Virus record (IMG/VR): IMGVR_UViG_3300009154_000082 | Coordinates: 1 to 48,810 of that record | DNA from: a virus | Strand: one strand, 5' to 3' | DNA: 48,810 nucleotides | Shown: positions 18,913 to 26,046 of the stretch, piece by piece | How the letters are laid out: every line of letters starts with the position of its first letter | How positions within the stretch are numbered: position 1 is the stretch's first letter | Translations under genes and position numbers: made by a program | The notes under the pieces: generated by a model | Seen by the model: only the letters and a program-made list of their open reading frames with translations | Databases searched by the model: none | What the model was told of the DNA's origin: nothing

Positions 18913-19740
18913 TTACTTCTTAACGCCCATAGTAGGAAGAGGCATACCTCCGCCAACATACTGTGGATATTTACCATCCCACTTTTCAATAGCACGTAAC
19001 TGAAGAATTTGTGGATTGGTAGAGATAGCATTAGCTTCTACCTGCATTGCCTTTGCACGTCCTTCTGCTTCTGCAATCTTTGCACGAGCATTAGCTTCGG
19101 CGGTAGCAACATTTGCCTGTGCTGCAAGTGCCTGTTGCTCATTAGCAATCTTTTGATTGATCTGATTCATAACTGCATTAGGAACACGTACAGGTGATGC
19201 CCAATAAAGCTGTTCAATATTAAGACCAACAGGAGAAAAGAACTTTTGAACACGTGCGAGTGAATTAGTGATAAGTTCAGCCTTACGTGAACCATAGATT
19301 TCTTCAACTGTCATGGTAGAAGCTTCTTGATTGATAGCGTCACGAATTGCAACACGCATAGGCCCAGCAACGATGCCGTCCATATCAGTACGATACTTCT
19401 GGAACAGAACAGGAGCCTTAGCTGCATCAACATGATAGCTAACAGAAACATCAGCAGTTACGGTCATACCATTCTTATCAGAAAAGCTGAATTCCTGATT
19501 AACTGCATCGCCTTCTTCAACAGAACGAGTCCAAGTATATGTGTTGGTGAACACAGGATATTCATAGATTGTAGTGCCTGGCCCAGCAAAGTATGTACCA
19601 ACTGGAAGAGATTCAGCGGCAACACCAGCAGATGAACCATACTGGTCAACCTTGATACCAACATGACCGGGTTCGACACGACTACAAGCAGAAAGAGAAA
19701 GTGCTGCAATCCCTACTAAAACAATATTTTTAATCTTCAT
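18913..19740 (-). CDS. SPFH/band-7 (prohibitin-like) lipoprotein
   Basis: 275 residues. MKIKNIVLVGIAALSLSAC is a lipoprotein signal (lipobox LSAC, Cys19). The body is an SPFH domain: RVEPGHVGIKVDQYG, GTYFAGPGTTIYEYPVF, DKNGMTVTADVSVSYHVD, YRTDMDGIVAGPMRVAIRDA, then the Ala/Glu-rich coiled segment (NVATAEANARAKIAEAEGRA) typical of oligomerising stomatins. It should form a membrane-anchored ring on the periplasmic side or be held at the inner membrane. The ATG at 19740 is preferred over 19746 because AAGGA is then 8-9 nt away. It overlaps the upstream gene by 11 nt. Confidence 0.85.
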   Translation of the reverse strand: MKIKNIVLVGIAALSLSACSRVEPGHVGIKVDQYGSSAGVAAESLPVGTYFAGPGTTIYEYPVFTNTYTWTRSVEEGDAVNQEFSFSDKNGMTVTADVSVSYHVDAAKAPVLFQKYRTDMDGIVAGPMRVAIRDAINQEASTMTVEEIYGSRKAELITNSLARVQKFFSPVGLNIEQLYWASPVRVPNAVMNQINQKIANEQQALAAQANVATAEANARAKIAEAEGRAKAMQVEANAISTNPQILQLRAIEKWDGKYPQYVGGGMPLPTMGVKK

Positions 19741-19933
19741 TAACATTTTCCTTTTCAATGAAAGCATTATAAAAACGGTTGCCAACAAATCCGACAATAC
19801 CGCAAATTAACATAACGACAGCAACCAAACCAATATTACTATGACTATTAATCAGAGTGGCAATCAACTTTGGTATCCCAAAAAATACAACAAACAATGC
19901 TAGTGGGATACTAGCAAACTTTAAAAAGTTCAT
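19730..19933 (-). CDS. Small two-helix membrane protein
   Basis: 67 residues: FLKFASIPLALFVVFFGIPK and IGLVAVVMLICGIVGFVGN are membrane helices, followed by a charged tail (FIEKENVNED). Overlaps the SPFH lipoprotein gene, so the two are likely expressed and may act together at the membrane. Confidence 0.65.
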   Translation of the reverse strand: MNFLKFASIPLALFVVFFGIPKLIATLINSHSNIGLVAVVMLICGIVGFVGNRFYNAFIEKENVNED

Positions 19934-20184
19934 ACTTTAGTTTCCTCATTTTCTTCAGGATTAAAATTGGAATATAACTCCTGAAGCGTATCCATGAATA
20001 CACCAAAACTTTCTTGAAGCAAAGCAAATTGAGTAACAGCAATTCCATCCGCATCCTTTATTTCAAAAGCAGTTGCGGGGGCTTCACTTCCATCCTCAAA
20101 CAAAAGATAACCAACGCCAATTTTAATTGTACCTCCATGAGGGGTTGGTTTCTCTACGGCTGCAATAGACTCAAAATCAGGCAT
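19930..20184 (-). CDS. Unknown protein, 84 residues
   Basis: Acidic, predicted beta-rich: GGTIKIGVGYLLFEDGSEAP, AFEIKDADGIAVTQFALLQE, ending LYSNFNPEENEETKV. Overlaps the membrane-protein gene by 4 nt. No family recognised. Confidence 0.6.
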   Translation of the reverse strand: MPDFESIAAVEKPTPHGGTIKIGVGYLLFEDGSEAPATAFEIKDADGIAVTQFALLQESFGVFMDTLQELYSNFNPEENEETKV

Positions 20185-20443
20185 TTAATGGCTCCTCTTC
20201 AGGAAGTGGTGGATAATAATAACAAGTTTTAAACGATGCTACCTTTTTCTTATAATCTTCAATTTCAGCATCATGTTTTAGACGTTCCTCTAAAGCTTCC
20301 TTCGCGTCAGAATAAATACGGAAAGTCTTTTCATAAGAACACCCCTCAAAAGTATACTGTCTAAAACAATTACTCCAGAAAAGCCATCCTTTGCGTTCTA
20401 CAATATATTTTTTGTAGGTTGCCTTAATACGATACTTAGCCAT
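20177..20443 (-). CDS. Unknown basic protein, 88 residues
   Basis: Starts MAKYRIKATYKKYIVERKGW (ATG at 20441-20443 with AAGGA). Aromatic/basic N-terminal half resembling a small beta-barrel (FWSNCFRQYTFEGCSYEKTF), then helix DAKEALEERLKHDAEIEDYK and a proline-rich tail. Overlaps the next gene by 8 nt. Confidence 0.6.
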   Translation of the reverse strand: MAKYRIKATYKKYIVERKGWLFWSNCFRQYTFEGCSYEKTFRIYSDAKEALEERLKHDAEIEDYKKKVASFKTCYYYPPLPEEEPLNA

Positions 20444-20444
20444 A

Positions 20445-20666
20445 TTATTTTTTTTCCTTAATTTTAAGAGCATCAGTTCCTAGTATCATAATAAACGCAG
20501 TAATCAAAGAAGCAATAATAATAATGATAGAAACAGGTATCCATAGTGGCGAAAGAACCCACCACCAAGACCATGTGATATGACCAGTTAACTTAAGAGT
20601 GATAAAGATTAGAGTGAGAATTCCCAAGAAGGGAAAGTTTACTGATACTTTCTTTGTTTCAGACAT
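20445..20666 (-). CDS. Small membrane protein, Fragile-X-F-like
   Basis: 73 residues, MSETKKVSVNFPFLGILTLI then FITLKLTGHITWSWWWVLSP and a second helix WIPVSIIIIIASLITAFIMI. The F-LG-LTLIFI-LKL-G-I-WSWWWV pattern is that of small phage/bacterial membrane proteins named transmembrane Fragile-X-F. The start at 20664-20666 has AAAGGAAA upstream. Confidence 0.7.
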   Translation of the reverse strand: MSETKKVSVNFPFLGILTLIFITLKLTGHITWSWWWVLSPLWIPVSIIIIIASLITAFIMILGTDALKIKEKK

Positions 20667-20676
20667 ATTATTTCCT

Positions 20677-20910
20677 TTACTTTTTTTCAGCGCCAAGTTC
20701 AATGAGCGTTTTGCGAACATCAGACACTTGACGCTTTTTTCCTCGCCAATCACCGATTGTTTTTGAAAAAATAACAAATCGTGACTTGTTGTTGACTGTC
20801 AGATAAAACTTATTGTGCTTGCCTGTATTATCTATACGAAATTCAACATCTTTCCACTTATTGAGTTCCTTAACCAAACTGGGATTATCAAGTTTGCTAA
20901 GAGCAATCAT
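20677..20910 (-). CDS. Small basic protein, HicA-like fold possible
   Basis: 77 residues from the ATG at 20908-20910 (GGAG 7 nt upstream). Pattern GKHNKFYLTVNNKSRFVIFS, then KTIGDWRGKKRQVSDVRKTL. H-x-F-x-L...R-x-V-x-[FS]-[SK]-T-x-x-D-x-R...V-RK-L-x-x-LG recalls the compact double-stranded-RNA-binding fold of HicA-type proteins, but the catalytic context is weak. Unknown function. Confidence 0.5.
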   Translation of the reverse strand: MIALSKLDNPSLVKELNKWKDVEFRIDNTGKHNKFYLTVNNKSRFVIFSKTIGDWRGKKRQVSDVRKTLIELGAEKK

Positions 20911-21118
20911 ATTGCACTCCACTTGTTTCTAAGCTTTCAATAGCGTCATACAGGTCTTGACGTGACTTGTCAACAGCAGCTTGATACTCATCTGACTTTT
21001 TCATCTGGGAGTGACTGATTTCACGATCCTGATATTCAAGCATTCCGTTGTAGTTCCAGAATGTTGAGATGCGGTTTTCAAACACACGAACCAGATTTTT
21101 CATTTCATCATTCGTCAT
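20897..21118 (-). CDS. Unknown helical protein, 73 residues
   Basis: MTNDEMKNLVRVFENRISTF, then EISHSQMKKSDEYQAAVDKS and QDLYDAIESLETSGVQYDCS. All-alpha, acidic. Its start lies in a 19-bp sequence (21112-21130) repeated at 21638-21656; originally it probably overlapped the gene now ending at 21613 (see findings). Confidence 0.65.
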   Translation of the reverse strand: MTNDEMKNLVRVFENRISTFWNYNGMLEYQDREISHSQMKKSDEYQAAVDKSRQDLYDAIESLETSGVQYDCS

Positions 21119-21130
21119 CGAAAATTTCCT
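21112..21130. repeat. 19-bp direct repeat, copy A
   Basis: tcgtcatcgaaaatttcct on the + strand; identical to 21638-21656. Holds the ribosome binding site and start of the gene 20897-21118 and the stop of the endonuclease gene. Confidence 0.95.
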
Positions 21131-21644
21131 ATTTATAGTTAGTTAAAGAGTTTGCTGCACCCAAAGATTCGAGCCAATCAAGGATTTGCCATCCAGAGGA
21201 AACTTTGATCATTTTAGTTAAAGTACTATTAGGCACTTCAAAATGACCTAGAGTGCCATTCTCAATGGCATTCCTTATGACTTTACGAGGTAAACCTATT
21301 ATATCCGAAATCTTTTCTGGTGTAGCTAAAATTGGAATAGAAACCAAACGGGCAGTGATATGCTCTTTTGTAACATCTAGTGCAGTAAATGGTTTTTCCT
21401 GTTCAATTTTTCTTTTTTTATGATGAATATTGTGTTTAGGATTTTCTGCTTCAACCGCATTGCGCTCAGCTTCCAATACCGATTTTCTATCAGAAAAATG
21501 TTCTATTTTTATATAAGATACTTCAGACCACCACTCTGAAAATTTTTCATGATCACGTGTGCGGTTTCGCATGTTGCAGCTAACCCCTACATATAACAAT
21601 TCATTATTTTTATTAAATTGACGATATAGAGTTTGTCTCGTCAT
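21129..21644 (-). CDS. GIY-YIG homing endonuclease-like protein
   Basis: 171 residues from the ATG at 21642-21644 (AAGGAA upstream). TLYRQFNKNNELLYVGVS is the GIY-YIG module (L-Y-R...L-YVG), followed by R-x5-H (NRTRDHEKF), then AVEAENPKHNIHHKK with the catalytic Glu region. The C-terminal half has a helix-turn-helix-like part (TPEKISDIIGLPRKVIRNAI). It sits between two copies of a 19-bp repeat, looking inserted between two formerly overlapping genes. Confidence 0.8.
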   Translation of the reverse strand: MTRQTLYRQFNKNNELLYVGVSCNMRNRTRDHEKFSEWWSEVSYIKIEHFSDRKSVLEAERNAVEAENPKHNIHHKKRKIEQEKPFTALDVTKEHITARLVSIPILATPEKISDIIGLPRKVIRNAIENGTLGHFEVPNSTLTKMIKVSSGWQILDWLESLGAANSLTNYK

Positions 21645-21816
21645 CGAAAATTTCCTTGATCTTCTGGACTGCTTCAAATTCCATCCTGCGAATTTCAATT
21701 GGACCCATTGGCTTTCGTTGATGTTGATCGTTCTCAATCATAGCAGAGTATGAAGAGAAGATTGCTCTTGCCTTGTTAATGGTGGAGCTACCTTTCAATA
21801 GCTCCACCACTTCCAT
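21613..21816 (-). CDS. Unknown helical protein with a C-terminus altered by insertion
   Basis: 67 residues: MEVVELLKGSSTINKARAIF, SSYSAMIENDQHQRKPMGPI, EFEAVQKIKEIFDDE-TNSISSI. Without the inserted endonuclease gene the frame would end EIFDDE-stop. A perfect 10-bp hairpin (21781-21790 / 21799-21808) lies in codons 3-11. No Shine-Dalgarno sequence; the start is 11 nt past the DUF932 stop, suggesting coupling. Confidence 0.65.
   Translation of the reverse strand: MEVVELLKGSSTINKARAIFSSYSAMIENDQHQRKPMGPIEIRRMEFEAVQKIKEIFDDETNSISSI
21638..21656. repeat. 19-bp direct repeat, copy B
   Basis: Identical to 21112-21130. Holds the ribosome binding site and start of the endonuclease gene and the EIFDDE codons of the gene 21613-21816. 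Confidence 0.95.
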
Positions 21817-21829
21817 GTCAGTCAGTTTA

Positions 21830-22792
21830 TTAGGCTGCGTCAGCCATCTCAACAGCAGTCTGAAGAGCCTTGGTCTTCAGGTTCTTGTTGACACCGTACC
21901 AAGCGTTGTGAAGGCGGTTGTCAGCAGTACGACCCATGACGTGATCGGTCATGAAGGTCACGGCGTTAAATGCTTGCCACCAAGTACCTTCACCAAGTTC
22001 AGCGCCAGGCTGGACATGAAGAGCTTCAAGAGCGGTACGTGCATTTAGCGACAGTTCCTTCTTTGCTTCAGGCTTCGTGGTAACGACAGGAAAGACACGC
22101 TTGAAGTAGTCAACGATGTTCTCATCATTAAAACGCTTCTGCGACAGGTACTGAGCCATTTCCTTGTACTTGTCGAGCTTTTCCTTGGCAACACCAAGAG
22201 CTTCCTTCACCATGTCACCATCAAACTGACGTGCATGGCTGATCTTAACCATGTTCTTGCTCTTCATGTTGAGCGAGAGGGTCAGGGTGTTGTTGCACAC
22301 AACACGAATAGGAGTAAAGCGAACATCAATCGACTGGCCATACTGGTGAGGATTGGTGAAGTGGAGATAGGCATCAACCTGATCACGGCCATTAAACAGT
22401 TCGAAGCTATCCTTGACCTTGGCAAGTGCCCAAACAATCTTGCCGTCCTTCAGCGAACCAGCAGTATGCATTTCCATGTCACCAGCAGCAACGAAGTCAT
22501 TAAAGAATTCAAAAGCTTCAGTGTTCTGGCAAGGGTTCCAGTCGTCAGAGACGATATCTAGAATGCTGTTATCTGTGTTGCGGACCAGTGCAGAGCGACC
22601 AATATCAACCTGTTCACCGCCGATATTGGCGAAGGCAGGAACCTTCTCTACCGTCCAATCAAGACCAGCAGCCTGAAGCATTTGATCAGGGGTAAGGTCA
22701 TTCGAAACCTTAGTACCCAAAGAATGCCACGGGGTCTCACCAGCGTAAGCCATCTGAGCAACGCCATTGAGCATTTCAAGTTCATGAGACAT
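21830..22792 (-). CDS. DUF932 phage/plasmid-like protein
   Basis: 320 residues. Features of the family: GETPWHSLGTKV near the N-terminus, LVRNTDNSILDIVSDDWNPCQNTEAFEF, FTNPHQYGQSIDVRFTPIRVVCNNTL, SLNMKSKNMVKISHARQF and GEGTWWQAFNAVTFMTDHVMGR. DUF932 proteins are common on plasmids and phages; no activity is proven. The GC content is visibly higher than in neighbours. Promoter at 22843-22871; long leader of ~45 nt. Confidence 0.88.
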   Translation of the reverse strand: MSHELEMLNGVAQMAYAGETPWHSLGTKVSNDLTPDQMLQAAGLDWTVEKVPAFANIGGEQVDIGRSALVRNTDNSILDIVSDDWNPCQNTEAFEFFNDFVAAGDMEMHTAGSLKDGKIVWALAKVKDSFELFNGRDQVDAYLHFTNPHQYGQSIDVRFTPIRVVCNNTLTLSLNMKSKNMVKISHARQFDGDMVKEALGVAKEKLDKYKEMAQYLSQKRFNDENIVDYFKRVFPVVTTKPEAKKELSLNARTALEALHVQPGAELGEGTWWQAFNAVTFMTDHVMGRTADNRLHNAWYGVNKNLKTKALQTAVEMADAA

Positions 22793-22842
22793 AATATAAT
22801 TTCCTTCAAAAAGTCAGTGGCACATCGCCATCTGATGAATTG

Positions 22843-22871
22843 GTTTTAGAATCATTTTTGATTCGTGTCAA
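22843..22871 (-). promoter_or_regulatory. Sigma70-type promoter with CGAATCA spacer
   Basis: TTGACA (22866-22871), 17 nt, TAAAAC (22843-22848). The spacer is CGAATCAAAAATGATTC, a perfect GAATCA/TGATTC dyad. Confidence 0.65.
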
Positions 22872-22892
22872 CAACTAATTTTAGTTTTTTTT

Positions 22893-23189
22893 TTAGTCAG
22901 ATCGACCATCTGGAAAAAATCTACGAAAATGACGTTCTCGCATGAAAGCAACCACCTGATTTATCGTATCTTCTTTGGTGCGTTTTAGCTGAATGGCAGG
23001 ATCATCACAACAAATGTCTGCGGTCTTTCTTACCAAAACCGGAAACAAATCTTCCAATTTTTCCTGCCATTGGCAAGCCATACGGAAAGCTTTAAGTTCG
23101 TCACGAGCAGCGCCACGAAGATAAAGCTTTCCGGCTTCTTCAGTCAATCCAAGTAGAGTGTTATCCCATAGCTTTGGGATGTTGCTCAT
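22893..23189 (-). CDS. Unknown protein, 98 residues
   Basis: MSNIPKLWDNTLLGLTEEAG, then GAARDELKAFRMACQWQEKL, KTADICCDDPAIQLKRTKED and MRERHFRRFFPDGRSD. Helical, soluble. Its start overlaps the stop of the MGTRHLI-type gene by 1 nt. Confidence 0.65.
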   Translation of the reverse strand: MSNIPKLWDNTLLGLTEEAGKLYLRGAARDELKAFRMACQWQEKLEDLFPVLVRKTADICCDDPAIQLKRTKEDTINQVVAFMRERHFRRFFPDGRSD

Positions 23190-23788
23190 TAGTCTTCGTC
23201 TTCCTCATCTTCAGGATAAAGTTCCTTTTCAAGCTCATCAAAGTTCTCAGGCAGGTTTCCAAGCGGGAAAGAAGCAACTAGCTTCACAGCCTCATACTCA
23301 TCACCATACTTAGATTTGCCAGTGAAACGTGCGTCTTCAGGAAGTGGCTCTTGATTGAAGCCCTGATAGACTTCAAGGATATCCTTATCCAGATCGATCA
23401 CATAAGCGTATTCGCAGAACAGCGAATCCTTGGCAAAATCAATATTATCGATCTGCATGAGCGGACCATTCGAATTGATAATAACATCTAAAATCTTTGC
23501 GCCAGTATCACGGCTAAGATAAGCAAACTCAGTTTGCTTGAAAGCAGCAGACTGTTCCATAGTCATCCAACCATCACCATTGGTATAAGGCGCATATACC
23601 TCATCAATCTGTTCCTGAGTACCAAAGAAGCAGTTATCAACCTTGTTGCGGAATGTCTCAAGATTGTTCTCGCTGAAGAACTTCAGGATGCTATCGCCCT
23701 GACCAGAGAGATAACCATCCCACTGACCAAACTGAGCAACCTTGTATTCTCCGTCCTTCTGAACTGCAATAAGATGACGTGTACCCAT
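23189..23788 (-). CDS. Conserved MGTRHLIAV-type protein of unknown function
   Basis: 199 residues. MGTRHLIAVQKDGEYKVAQF-GQWDGY(L)SGQG is the signature of a widespread phage/bacterial family, with the G-QWDGYxxGQG loop always present. The remainder is acidic, ending PEDEEDED. Activity unknown. ATG with AAGGAA upstream; part of the DUF932-like early block of higher GC. Confidence 0.8.
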   Translation of the reverse strand: MGTRHLIAVQKDGEYKVAQFGQWDGYLSGQGDSILKFFSENNLETFRNKVDNCFFGTQEQIDEVYAPYTNGDGWMTMEQSAAFKQTEFAYLSRDTGAKILDVIINSNGPLMQIDNIDFAKDSLFCEYAYVIDLDKDILEVYQGFNQEPLPEDARFTGKSKYGDEYEAVKLVASFPLGNLPENFDELEKELYPEDEEDED

Positions 23789-23805
23789 AATATAATTCCT
23801 TTCGA

Positions 23806-24159
23806 TTAATTCTTGATGAACTTAAACTTGCGACCATCCTTCTTCAGATAGCCAACGAATTCATGCTTGGCAGTATCATCAGCAAACGAAGCATTCTTGA
23901 CCTTGATGACAGTCAGACCTTCACCTTCGCTGGCATACTTCCAATCGCCAATCACAGCATATTCAAGATCAGCATTGGCTTCGAATGCACGATCAGCAGC
24001 AGCTTCGACACTACCAACCAGACGGCTGTACATCTTGGCATAACGGTCCTGATTGTAGTGGCGAAAATAGGAGTGCTTGTAACCGTAAGCATAACGGCCA
24101 ATCTTCACACCATCAACGATCTTGGTGTCCTTGCGGAGAGTGTACTGATAAACGCCCAT
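23806..24159 (-). CDS. Unknown protein, 117 residues
   Basis: MGVYQYTLRKDTKIVDGVKI, then GRYAYGYKHSYFRHYNQDRY and AAADRAFEANADLEYAVIGD, ending KKDGRKFKFIKN. Aromatic-rich alpha/beta protein. First gene of the unit driven from 24188-24216. Confidence 0.65.
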   Translation of the reverse strand: MGVYQYTLRKDTKIVDGVKIGRYAYGYKHSYFRHYNQDRYAKMYSRLVGSVEAAADRAFEANADLEYAVIGDWKYASEGEGLTVIKVKNASFADDTAKHEFVGYLKKDGRKFKFIKN

Positions 24160-24187
24160 TTGAAGTTCCTTTCGTTTCTATGAAGAG

Positions 24188-24216
24188 AATATATAATAAT
24201 TCGTGATTCGTGTCAA
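24188..24216 (-). promoter_or_regulatory. Sigma70-type promoter with CGAATCAC spacer
   Basis: TTGACA (24211-24216), 17 nt (CGAATCACGAATTATTA), TATATT (24188-24193). Confidence 0.75.
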
Positions 24217-24222
24217 CAGCTA

Positions 24223-24537
24223 TTATGCTGCCTCCATCATTTTTTCCCAATCGTACTGCTGTGCACGGTATTCCATTTCCAGTTCTTGCTGAGCTTCAGC
24301 AAAAAGCTCCATGGCCTTCTTCATAGGGAAGCGGCGACCATGCTGGATGAACTTGGCACGAACTGCATCTTCAAGGTCTTCATCACATTCACTGCAACGA
24401 ACATTCCAGCCAGCACCTTTAGGTCCAGTTGGTTCAAAACGAATGCGACCAAAGGTGTAACCTCTGTTTGTTTCAGATACAATCTTGTACTGATGCTTGT
24501 ACTTGCCTTCTTCCTTGATTGCGATAAACTTGATCAT
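24223..24537 (-). CDS. Unknown protein with a zinc-like Cys pair, 104 residues
   Basis: MIKFIAIKEEGKYKHQYKIV, RGYTFGRIRFEPTGPKGAGW, then NVRCSECDEDLEDAVRAKFI and a helical Glu/Met-rich end. A single C-x-x-C is present. Its ribosome binding site is in the near arm of an inverted repeat spanning its promoter (24543-24596). Confidence 0.65.
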   Translation of the reverse strand: MIKFIAIKEEGKYKHQYKIVSETNRGYTFGRIRFEPTGPKGAGWNVRCSECDEDLEDAVRAKFIQHGRRFPMKKAMELFAEAQQELEMEYRAQQYDWEKMMEAA

Positions 24538-24542
24538 AAAAA

Positions 24543-24596
24543 AGTCCTTTCCGTCTCTGTTGAATTTCTTCTACACGAGTCGGAAAGGACTGTCAA
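24543..24596 (-). promoter_or_regulatory. Promoter nested in a terminator-like inverted repeat
   Basis: TTGACA (24591-24596), 17 nt, TAGAAG (24568-24573). Perfect 11-bp arms at 24543-24553 and 24581-24591 enclose the -10. On the RNA the near arm CGGAAAGGACT holds the ribosome binding site and runs into TTTTT and the ATG. Confidence 0.65.
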
Positions 24597-24616
24597 ACAT
24601 TTTTTTATTTTTTTTT

Positions 24617-24832
24617 TTAGTCTTCGTCATCCCAAGGAAACGAACTAGGTTCTATGCTTATGATATCTCTTCCCTCGTTTTCATCTTCACTAAAACAAGG
24701 ATATGCAATTACACTAAAATCGTAACTCATACTAACGGTTTGTGTTACTTCACAAACATTGACACAAACAGAAACTTCACACTTTGGATCAAACTGCTGA
24801 AGTTCCTTAATAAGTTCACCAACTGTCATCAT
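24617..24832 (-). CDS. Small acidic protein, 71 residues
   Basis: MMTVGELIKELQQFDPKCEV, SVCVNVCEVTQTVSMSYDFS, ending SSFPWDDED. The opening MTVGEL-x-x-L-x-x-FDP-x-x-EV is common in small phage proteins of unknown role. Starts at the TAATG overlap with the preceding gene. Confidence 0.65.
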   Translation of the reverse strand: MMTVGELIKELQQFDPKCEVSVCVNVCEVTQTVSMSYDFSVIAYPCFSEDENEGRDIISIEPSSFPWDDED

Positions 24833-25047
24833 TACAAAATCCTCTCAATAATATCAAGCTTGTGTTGACCAACAGCCATGTGATGACCATCAGTCTTCCA
24901 TATATTAAAGCCACGTGGACGAATCTTTCCACGAAACATTTTCCAAATACTTCCCTTTGCTTCAAAAGTAGAAGTTCCTAGACGAATTTCGTGAATGGTT
25001 ACTTTCGTACCGTCACGTGTCAGGTAATCGCCAGTTTCAGTAATCAT
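24832..25047 (-). CDS. Unknown small protein, 71 residues
   Basis: MITETGDYLTRDGTKVTIHE, FEAKGSIWKMFRGKIRPRGF, then NIWKTDGHHMAVGQHKLDII. Reads as a short beta-rich G-x-Y-x-T-R-D-G-x-KV module found in phage proteins; role unknown. Confidence 0.65.
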   Translation of the reverse strand: MITETGDYLTRDGTKVTIHEIRLGTSTFEAKGSIWKMFRGKIRPRGFNIWKTDGHHMAVGQHKLDIIERIL

Positions 25048-25058
25048 AACAAATATCC

Positions 25059-25340
25059 TTAAGCAGCAATAGGACGATGGTTGTAGAGCATATCGTAAGA
25101 ACGAATTGGGCTACGATCAGCATACTTTTCAACGTACTTCGGAGCTTGACCGTAAGTGGCTTCATAAGCCTTGAAGAATTTAGCAGCATCGCCATCTTCT
25201 TCAAGATAAACGGTCTTGCCCCGAATGTACGAATAGTTGCTGATATCGATTAGATAAAGACCAACCTTGTTCAGATCAGAAATCTTAACAGCCAACCAAC
25301 CATGACCAGCATCAGAATAGAATTTGAAAACCTTGTTCAT
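25059..25340 (-). CDS. Unknown protein, 93 residues
   Basis: MNKVFKFYSDAGHGWLAVKI, SDLNKVGLYLIDISNYSYIR, AKFFKAYEATYGQAPKYVEK. The FYSDAGHGWLAV-x opening resembles small proteins encoded by plasmids and phages; no activity assigned. Transcribed from a perfect-consensus promoter; ATAATGTG/CACATTAT repeats put the ATG into a possible helix in read-through RNA. Confidence 0.7.
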   Translation of the reverse strand: MNKVFKFYSDAGHGWLAVKISDLNKVGLYLIDISNYSYIRGKTVYLEEDGDAAKFFKAYEATYGQAPKYVEKYADRSPIRSYDMLYNHRPIAA

Positions 25341-25369
25341 AATGTGTTCCTTCTTGTCTTGATGAGCAC

Positions 25370-25398
25370 ATTATAAAACTATTTGTGATTCGTGTCAA
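25370..25398 (-). promoter_or_regulatory. Perfect-consensus sigma70 promoter with CGAATCAC spacer
   Basis: TTGACA (25393-25398), 17 nt (CGAATCACAAATAGTTT), TATAAT (25370-25375). Confidence 0.85.
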
Positions 25399-25406
25399 CC
25401 ACTATT

Positions 25407-25886
25407 TTAAATAAAAATAATATTATCGAAACCCTCAGACTTCAATGGAATTTCATAGCTATTGATCATCCTATCAAGAACTTCCTGTGGGATAGACTTG
25501 CCTTGACGTGAATTCAGACGGCGCTTCCACTCTTCATGAGAAAGAGCTTCTGATCCAACTTCAGGAAATACGACACAATCAATCTCATACTGATACAGCT
25601 TGAGCATTTCAATCCACTTCCTACGTGACTTTGCAGTCAGGTTAGTACGATCAATAATGACATCGACATCACGCTCTGCTGCTTCAATGAAATCTCTCTT
25701 CATAACCTTTTCAGCAAACGAAATAGTATCTTTGAAGATTTCGTTATATGTAAATCCCCACCGATCTGCTAGTCTTTCGATAATGTCATCAGTAGAGAGT
25801 TCAATACCAAAACCACCAAGCCTGGTTACCCTCCACGTAGACTTACCAGAAGCAGGCACACCAACTAACATTGTACACTTAGGCAT
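25407..25886 (-). CDS. P-loop polynucleotide-kinase-like enzyme (kinase domain only)
   Basis: 159 residues from the ATG at 25884-25886. TMLVGVPASGKSTW is Walker A (~residues 5-18), LSTDDIIERLAD a base-binding/DD segment, VDVIIDRTNLTAKSRRKW Walker B-like with the RTNL...R lid start, then EEWKRRLNSRQGKSIPQEVL. This is the kinase half of T4 Pnk (PseT); the phosphatase half is absent (T4 Pnk has 301 residues). Next to an RNA ligase it fits repair of cleaved tRNA. It overlaps the upstream 55-residue gene by 8 nt. Confidence 0.8.
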   Translation of the reverse strand: MPKCTMLVGVPASGKSTWRVTRLGGFGIELSTDDIIERLADRWGFTYNEIFKDTISFAEKVMKRDFIEAAERDVDVIIDRTNLTAKSRRKWIEMLKLYQYEIDCVVFPEVGSEALSHEEWKRRLNSRQGKSIPQEVLDRMINSYEIPLKSEGFDNIIFI

Positions 25887-26046
25887 TTTCTCTCTTTCTA
25901 AAATTTGACCATATATCCAATGTTGCCTTATGTCTAGCACGTTCTGATTCTACCTCACGTCCTAGCGTAGTGACAATTTCAATAAGCTCTTCTTTAGTAT
26001 AATATGTCAGGGGCTTTCCCTTCCACAAGGAAATCATATCATCCAT
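25879..26046 (-). CDS. Small helical protein, 55 residues
   Basis: MDDMISLWKGKPLTYYTKEE, then LIEIVTTLGREVESERARHK and LDIWSNFRKRENA. Starts inside the end of the RNA ligase C-terminal gene (8-nt overlap) and ends inside the kinase gene. Coiled-coil-like; unknown function. Confidence 0.65.
   Translation of the reverse strand: MDDMISLWKGKPLTYYTKEELIEIVTTLGREVESERARHKATLDIWSNFRKRENA

Noticed and set aside
18825-19031. 69-residue extension of the tagged gene ending at 17958
   Set aside because: It crosses an intrinsic terminator and the late promoter and overlaps the SPFH gene; the tag begins at 18824.
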